Shown piece after piece: positions 22,108 through 26,015 of a DNA stretch of 26,015 nucleotides (positions within the stretch are counted from its first letter, which is position 1; the number at the start of each line of letters is the position of its first letter). The DNA lies in NCBI GenBank assembly GCA_964484385.1, contig CAZAFV010000039.1, forward strand, positions 1 to 26,015, in the 5' to 3' direction. The notes below the pieces were generated by a model. The model did not search any database and was not told the origin of the DNA. It worked only from the letters and a program-made list of their open reading frames with translations. Position numbers and translations under genes: made by a program. This stretch comes from Poriferisodalis sp964484385 (GTDB taxonomy: Bacteria > Actinomycetota > Acidimicrobiia > Acidimicrobiales > Poriferisodalaceae).

Positions 22108-24843
22108 ATGTCGAAGCTCCTCTTGCTCGACGGGAACTCGCTCACGTACCGGGCCTTCTTTGCCGTGCCCGAAGACATGGCCACCCGCTCGGGACAGCCC
22201 ACCGGCGCCGTCTTCGGATTCACGTCCATGCTCATCAACCTGGTGCGCGACCACCGTCCTGACGCGATCGCGGTGTGCTTCGATCGTCGGGAGCCGACCT
22301 TCCGCCACACCGCAGCACCCGAATACAAGGCTCACCGCGACGAGACGCCGCCGACGCTCATCGATCAGCTCGGCCTCGTGCGCCAGGTGCTCGAGTCGCT
22401 GAGCATCCCGGCGATCGACTGCGCCGGCTTCGAGGCCGACGACTTGCTGGCGACGCTGGCGTCGGAGGCGGAACAGCGCGGCGACGATGTCTTGATTGTC
22501 AGCGGTGACCGCGACGTGTACCAACTTGTGCACGACCCCAAGATCCAGGTGCTCTACAACCGCCGGGGGGTCACCGACTACGCGCTCTACGACGAAGCGG
22601 GCATCGCCGAGCGCACCGGCGTCACGCCGGACCTGTACGTCCAGTACGCAGCGCTCCGCGGCGACCCGTCCGACAACCTGCCAGGAGTGCCTGGCGTGGG
22701 GGAGAAGACGGCCGCCAAGCTCCTCAACAAATACGGCAGTGTCGAGGCGCTGCTGGCCGCCGCCGCCGAGCAGACCCCGAAGCTGGCCGAGAACCTTGCG
22801 GCCAACGGCGAGGTCGTACGGCGCAACGTCGACTTGATGACCCTGCGGACCGACGCGCCGACCGACGTCACGCCCGCCGATCTGCAGTGGAGCGGGTTCG
22901 ACGCCGACCTCGTGACGCGCACGTTCGAGTTCCTGGAGTTCGGCACCCTGCACGCTCGTCTGCGCGACGCCTTGGCGGGCACCTCGCTGGACGGCCTGCT
23001 GGTGCCGAGCGCGAGTGCCCCCGAGACTGCCCAGCTCGCTGACGTGCAGCTGCTGCCGGTCGACGCTGAGGGGGGCGCCCGCGGCGCCGATGCTGCTGGG
23101 CTGTTGAGTGAACTGTCGCGCCGGGACGAACCGGTCGCGCTCGGGTTCACCGTCGAGGCCGACGGCGCCCTGGGTGTGCTGGCGGTCGCTGACGATCCCT
23201 CGCAGGGCACGGTGCTCGCGCTCAGTCCTGATGATCTCGCTGTGCCCGAGATCGCAGCGGCATGCGCCCGTCTGCTGGGGGCTGACGGTCCGGGCGTCCA
23301 TGTCCACCAGGCGAAGGAGCTCATGCGTGCACTCGCCCGCCTGCCCGGCGACGGTGCCGCCGGCGCGGCGCTCGGCGGGCTGGCCGTCGACACCTCGATC
23401 GCTGCCTATCTCATCCATCCGTCGGAGGGCCGCGACGAGCTGAGCGCGCTCCTCGCCCGGCATTGCAGCGCGGAGCTCGCCGGAGGCGGCACCGAGGGCC
23501 AGCTGGGCTTCGACGAGCTCGACGCCGATGGACCCACCGAGGGCATCGTGGCCGCTCGTGACGCCCTCGCGGTGGCGATGCTGGCGCCGATGCTCGAGCA
23601 GCAGCTCGAGAGCCTGGGCATGTCCGACCTGTACAGGGATGTGGAGCGTCCGCTCATCAGCGTGCTGGCTCGCATGGAAACGGCTGGCATCGGTGTCGAC
23701 CGCGGCGAGCTCGAATCGCTGCGCGACCACCTCACGGGCGAGGTGACCGCGCTGGAAGCCGAGGTACGGCGGCTGGCCGGCCGCGACGATCTCAATGTCA
23801 ACTCACCCAAGCAGCTTGCGGAAGTGCTCTTTGAGGACTTGGGGTTGACACCCCAGCGCAAGACCAAGACCGGCTACTCCACGAGCGCAGCGGCGCTGGA
23901 GTCGCTGCGGGGTGAGCATCCCATTGTGGACCGGCTGCTGGCGTTCCGGGAGGTGGAGAAGCTGCGTTCCACCTATGGCGTCAGCCTGCTCGAGTGCGTC
24001 GAGCCCGACGGCCGCATCCACGCCACGTTCAACCAGACGGTGGCACGCACCGGCAGGCTCAGCTCCGAGGACCCGAACCTGCACAACATCCCGGTGCGGA
24101 CCGAACAGGGCCGGCTGTTCCGGCGCGCATTCGTTCCGGCTGGCGGCTTCGAGCTGCTGATTGCCGACTACAACCAGATCGAGCTGCGGGTGATCGCCCA
24201 CCTGTCCGGCGATCCGGGTCTCGTGGGTGCCTTCGAGGCGGGCCACGACATCCACAGCGCAACCGCCGCATCCCTGTTCGGCATCAGCCCTGCCGAGGTC
24301 GATCCGCAGCAGCGGTCGGTGGCGAAGATGGTGAGCTACGGCTTGGCCTACGGGATGGAGGCATATGGCCTCGGCCAGCGTCTCGGGGTGCCCACCGCCG
24401 AGGCAGCGGAGGTCCTGGACGCCTACTTCGAAGCGTTTCCCAAAGTGCGCTCGTTCATGGACGGGGTGGTGGAGCAGAGCCGCGAGCGGGGCTATACCGA
24501 GACGGCATTCGGCCGGCGTCGCCCGCTCCCAGAGTTGACGTCGCGCAACTTCCGGGTGCGCCAAGCCGCCGAGCGGCAGGCCATGAATGCCCCCATCCAG
24601 GGGCTCGCGGCCGACATCTTCAAGGTGGCGCTCATCCGGCTGGACGAGGCCCTGCAGGCCCGGTCAGCAGCCAGCCAGCTGGTGCTGCAGGTGCACGATG
24701 AGGTGATTCTGGAAGTTCCGCCTGATGAGGCCGCCGAAGTGACCGATCTGACGGTCGACGTGATGCGCAATGCCGCCGACTTGGCGGTGCCGCTGGAAGT
24801 CCATGTCGCTGCAGGCGCCACGTGGGCAGACGCCAAGGGCTGA
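22108..24843 (+). CDS. polA: DNA polymerase I
   Basis: 911 residues, normal for actinobacterial Pol I. The 5' nuclease domain (1-290) has LLDGNSLTYRAFFA, FEADDLLATL, SGDRDVYQLV and GDPSDNLPGVPGVGEKTA. The middle domain (about 310-520) lacks a working proofreading site: the D-x-E motif reads FTVEA around 347-351, with Thr in place of the first Asp. The polymerase domain has motif A D687 in LIADYNQIELRV, finger motif K740/Y744 in AKMVSYGLAYG and motif C D864/E865 in VHDEVILEV. Tyr at 744, the E. coli F762 position, is known to reduce discrimination against dideoxynucleotides. It repairs DNA and removes RNA primers. ATG with GGGAGAG upstream. Confidence 0.97.
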   Translation: MSKLLLLDGNSLTYRAFFAVPEDMATRSGQPTGAVFGFTSMLINLVRDHRPDAIAVCFDRREPTFRHTAAPEYKAHRDETPPTLIDQLGLVRQVLESLSIPAIDCAGFEADDLLATLASEAEQRGDDVLIVSGDRDVYQLVHDPKIQVLYNRRGVTDYALYDEAGIAERTGVTPDLYVQYAALRGDPSDNLPGVPGVGEKTAAKLLNKYGSVEALLAAAAEQTPKLAENLAANGEVVRRNVDLMTLRTDAPTDVTPADLQWSGFDADLVTRTFEFLEFGTLHARLRDALAGTSLDGLLVPSASAPETAQLADVQLLPVDAEGGARGADAAGLLSELSRRDEPVALGFTVEADGALGVLAVADDPSQGTVLALSPDDLAVPEIAAACARLLGADGPGVHVHQAKELMRALARLPGDGAAGAALGGLAVDTSIAAYLIHPSEGRDELSALLARHCSAELAGGGTEGQLGFDELDADGPTEGIVAARDALAVAMLAPMLEQQLESLGMSDLYRDVERPLISVLARMETAGIGVDRGELESLRDHLTGEVTALEAEVRRLAGRDDLNVNSPKQLAEVLFEDLGLTPQRKTKTGYSTSAAALESLRGEHPIVDRLLAFREVEKLRSTYGVSLLECVEPDGRIHATFNQTVARTGRLSSEDPNLHNIPVRTEQGRLFRRAFVPAGGFELLIADYNQIELRVIAHLSGDPGLVGAFEAGHDIHSATAASLFGISPAEVDPQQRSVAKMVSYGLAYGMEAYGLGQRLGVPTAEAAEVLDAYFEAFPKVRSFMDGVVEQSRERGYTETAFGRRRPLPELTSRNFRVRQAAERQAMNAPIQGLAADIFKVALIRLDEALQARSAASQLVLQVHDEVILEVPPDEAAEVTDLTVDVMRNAADLAVPLEVHVAAGATWADAKG

Positions 24844-24897
24844 CCCGCCGAACAGGCCACGCCTGAGCGTCCCGGGTCCGACGGACGGCGACGCCGG

Positions 24898-24903
24898 TAG
24901 CCT
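24898..24903 (+). promoter_or_regulatory. Candidate -10 of rpsA
   Basis: TAGCCT lies in the polA-rpsA gap, 65 bp before the chosen rpsA start. It is the best of the TAGnnT hexamers by position but still lacks a -35. Nothing else is clear in the 125-bp gap. Confidence 0.3.
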
Positions 24904-24968
24904 TTCCGTGCGCTGTGCGCGGCAAGCTCAGCCGCCTGCGCCCGTGTTCCCGACCCGAGCATTCCCCC

Positions 24969-25946
24969 GTGACCGACGCAATCGCCCCCGCTCCAGACCT
25001 CGAAGACCCAGCACTCGCCGAGTCCCCGCCGCCCGATGACTCCCCGGCGACACCGCCCGAGGCGCCGGACGGCGAGAGCGCAAGCGACGAGAGCGGCAAC
25101 GGTGCTTCTACGGGCGACTTCGGCACCTTCACCGATGCGGGCGACTACGTGCCGCGGACGGTCACCATGGACGACCTCGGCGACACGTCGTTCGAGGACG
25201 CCATCGCGCAGACCATCGTCGAGTTCGACGACGGCGACATCGTGGCCGGCACCATTGTGCGGGTCGACCGCGACGAAGTGCTGCTGGACATCGGCTTCAA
25301 GTCCGAGGGCGTCATCCCGTCCCGCGAGCTCTCGATCCGTCACGACATCGACCCATCGGAGGTCGTGGAGGTCGGCGATCAGATCGAGGCACTGGTCCTG
25401 CAGAAGGAAGATCCCGACGGCCGCTTGGTGCTTTCCAAGAAGCGGGCGCAGTACGAGCGCGCCTGGGGCCGCATCGAGGAGATCCGCGAGTCCAACGGCA
25501 TCGTCAAGGGTCCCGTCATCGAGGTGGTGAAGGGCGGGCTGATCGTCGACATCGGCCTGCGGGGGTTCCTGCCGGCGTCGCTGGTGGAGCTCCGTCGCGT
25601 CCGCGATCTGGCCCCCTACGTGGGCCAAGAGCTCGAAGCCAAGATCATCGAGCTCGACAAGAACCGCAACAACGTCGTGCTCAGCCGGCGTGCCTGGCTC
25701 GAAGAGAGCCTCAAGGAGGAGCGGGAAGGTTTCCTGCGGGATCTGCAGCGCGGCGAGCGGCGAACCGGCCGGGTCTCGTCGGTGGTCAGCTTCGGCGCAT
25801 TCGTCGACCTCGGCGGCATGGACGGTCTCATTCACGTCTCGGAGCTGTCTTGGAAGCACGTCGATCACCCCGGCTCGGTGGTCAGCATCGGTGACGAGGT
25901 CACGGTGGAGGTGCTCGAAATCGACCGCGAGCGCGAGCGCATCTAG
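24969..25946 (+). CDS. rpsA: 30S ribosomal protein S1, frame interrupted by TAG
   Basis: S1 binds mRNA and helps load it on the 30S subunit. After an acidic, disordered start (1-85), three S1 domains are visible: about 89-158 (DGDIVAGTIVRVDRDEVLLDIGFKSEGVIP), 176-242 (NGIVKGPVIEVVKGGLIVDIGLRGFLPASL) and 262-325 (RGERRTGRVSSVVSFGAFVDLGGMDGLIHVSELSW). The frame meets TAG at 25944 inside the last strand of the third domain, after EIDRERERI, where homologues have Ser followed by LSLKATQ. Typical S1 of this group has four domains, so the product would lose the end of domain 3 and all of domain 4. GTG 24969 was preferred (MTDAIA) over GTG 24915, which adds 18 Arg-rich residues; neither has a strong ribosome site. 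The gene is expected to be essential. Confidence 0.9.
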   Translation: MTDAIAPAPDLEDPALAESPPPDDSPATPPEAPDGESASDESGNGASTGDFGTFTDAGDYVPRTVTMDDLGDTSFEDAIAQTIVEFDDGDIVAGTIVRVDRDEVLLDIGFKSEGVIPSRELSIRHDIDPSEVVEVGDQIEALVLQKEDPDGRLVLSKKRAQYERAWGRIEEIRESNGIVKGPVIEVVKGGLIVDIGLRGFLPASLVELRRVRDLAPYVGQELEAKIIELDKNRNNVVLSRRAWLEESLKEEREGFLRDLQRGERRTGRVSSVVSFGAFVDLGGMDGLIHVSELSWKHVDHPGSVVSIGDEVTVEVLEIDRERERI

Positions 25947-26015
25947 CTCTCGCTCAAGGCGACGCAGCAGGATCCGTGGGAAGCGTTCGCGAACTCCCAC
26001 CGGGTCGAGGAGCTG
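25947..26015 (+). other. rpsA: In-frame continuation of rpsA after the TAG
   Basis: The 23 codons after the TAG stay in the same frame and read LSLKATQQDPWEAFANSH and on, matching the conserved SLSLKATQ-x-DPW stretch of S1 homologues. The window ends before the rest of domain 4. Coding potential is retained, so this is either part of one interrupted gene or evidence of a single base error at 25945. Confidence 0.85.

Noticed and set aside
22081..23730. 549-codon minus-strand frame opposite polA
   Set aside because: Antisense shadow of a well-recognised gene; no motifs and a skewed composition.
24492..26000. 502-codon minus-strand frame opposite polA and rpsA
   Set aside because: Antisense to two conserved genes and low-complexity in composition. 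Its continuity through the rpsA TAG is just an effect of GC-rich codons.
1..26015. Genome-wide amber (TAG) recoding
   Set aside because: TAG ends the PaaA-like, enoyl-CoA hydratase, PPOX and CapA-family genes at family-typical positions, so only rpsA appears interrupted.
1..26015. CRISPR arrays, insertion sequences, phage or defence genes
   Set aside because: No regularly spaced repeats, transposase or integrase motifs, or terminal inverted repeats were seen; codon use is uniform throughout.

Overview
The window is a 26 kb high-GC piece of a bacterial chromosome, densely coding, with every gap between genes under 200 bp. It most likely comes from an actinomycetote. Evidence: the order pdtaR, polA, rpsA matches the mycobacterial neighbourhood; there is an ANTAR-domain response regulator, an F420/FMN split-barrel reductase, a Pol I with Tyr in the finger motif, a discrete FAS-II cluster and a tRNA without encoded CCA. 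Acidimicrobiia is my best guess at class level, but this is inference.

Region 1 (1-7.7 kb) is a nitrogen-compound module. Two divergent-from-family glutamine-synthetase-like ligases converge (the first is cut by the window edge). The second is transcribed divergently from a branched-chain-amino-acid-type ABC importer: lipoprotein receptor, LivF ATPase, LivH permease and a fused LivM-LivG permease/ATPase. The 115-bp divergent intergenic region carries two direct copies of a 12-bp element that could be operators. Uptake and gamma-glutamylation of an amine or amino acid is the simplest joint role; the substrate is unknown.

Region 2 (7.7-14 kb) is an acyl-CoA module. It holds a lone PaaA-like di-iron protein, a 97-residue orphan lying in frame just after its stop, two MaoC/hotdog half-dehydratases, an enoyl-CoA hydratase, a YjbR/MmcQ protein, a divergent PPOX/F420-type reductase and a tandem-fused family III CoA-transferase. 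Together these suggest degradation or modification of a CoA-bound carboxylic acid with an oxygenation step.

Region 3 (14-16.6 kb) has a CapA-family lipoprotein (minus strand) and a cytosolic-looking serine beta-lactamase-family hydrolase (plus strand), divergent from each other.

Region 4 (16.6-21.2 kb, minus strand) is the type II fatty acid synthesis operon fabD-fabH-fabG-acpP-fabF. FabD carries an extra C-terminal biotinyl/lipoyl-like domain that lacks the attachment lysine.

Region 5 (21.3-26 kb, plus strand) contains tRNA-Leu(CAA), pdtaR, polA and rpsA. The rpsA frame is interrupted by an in-frame TAG at 25944, and conserved S1 sequence continues directly after it to the window edge. That is the most notable anomaly here. 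It may be a base error, a real truncation or a recoding event; TAG ends four other genes normally, so wholesale amber recoding is unlikely.
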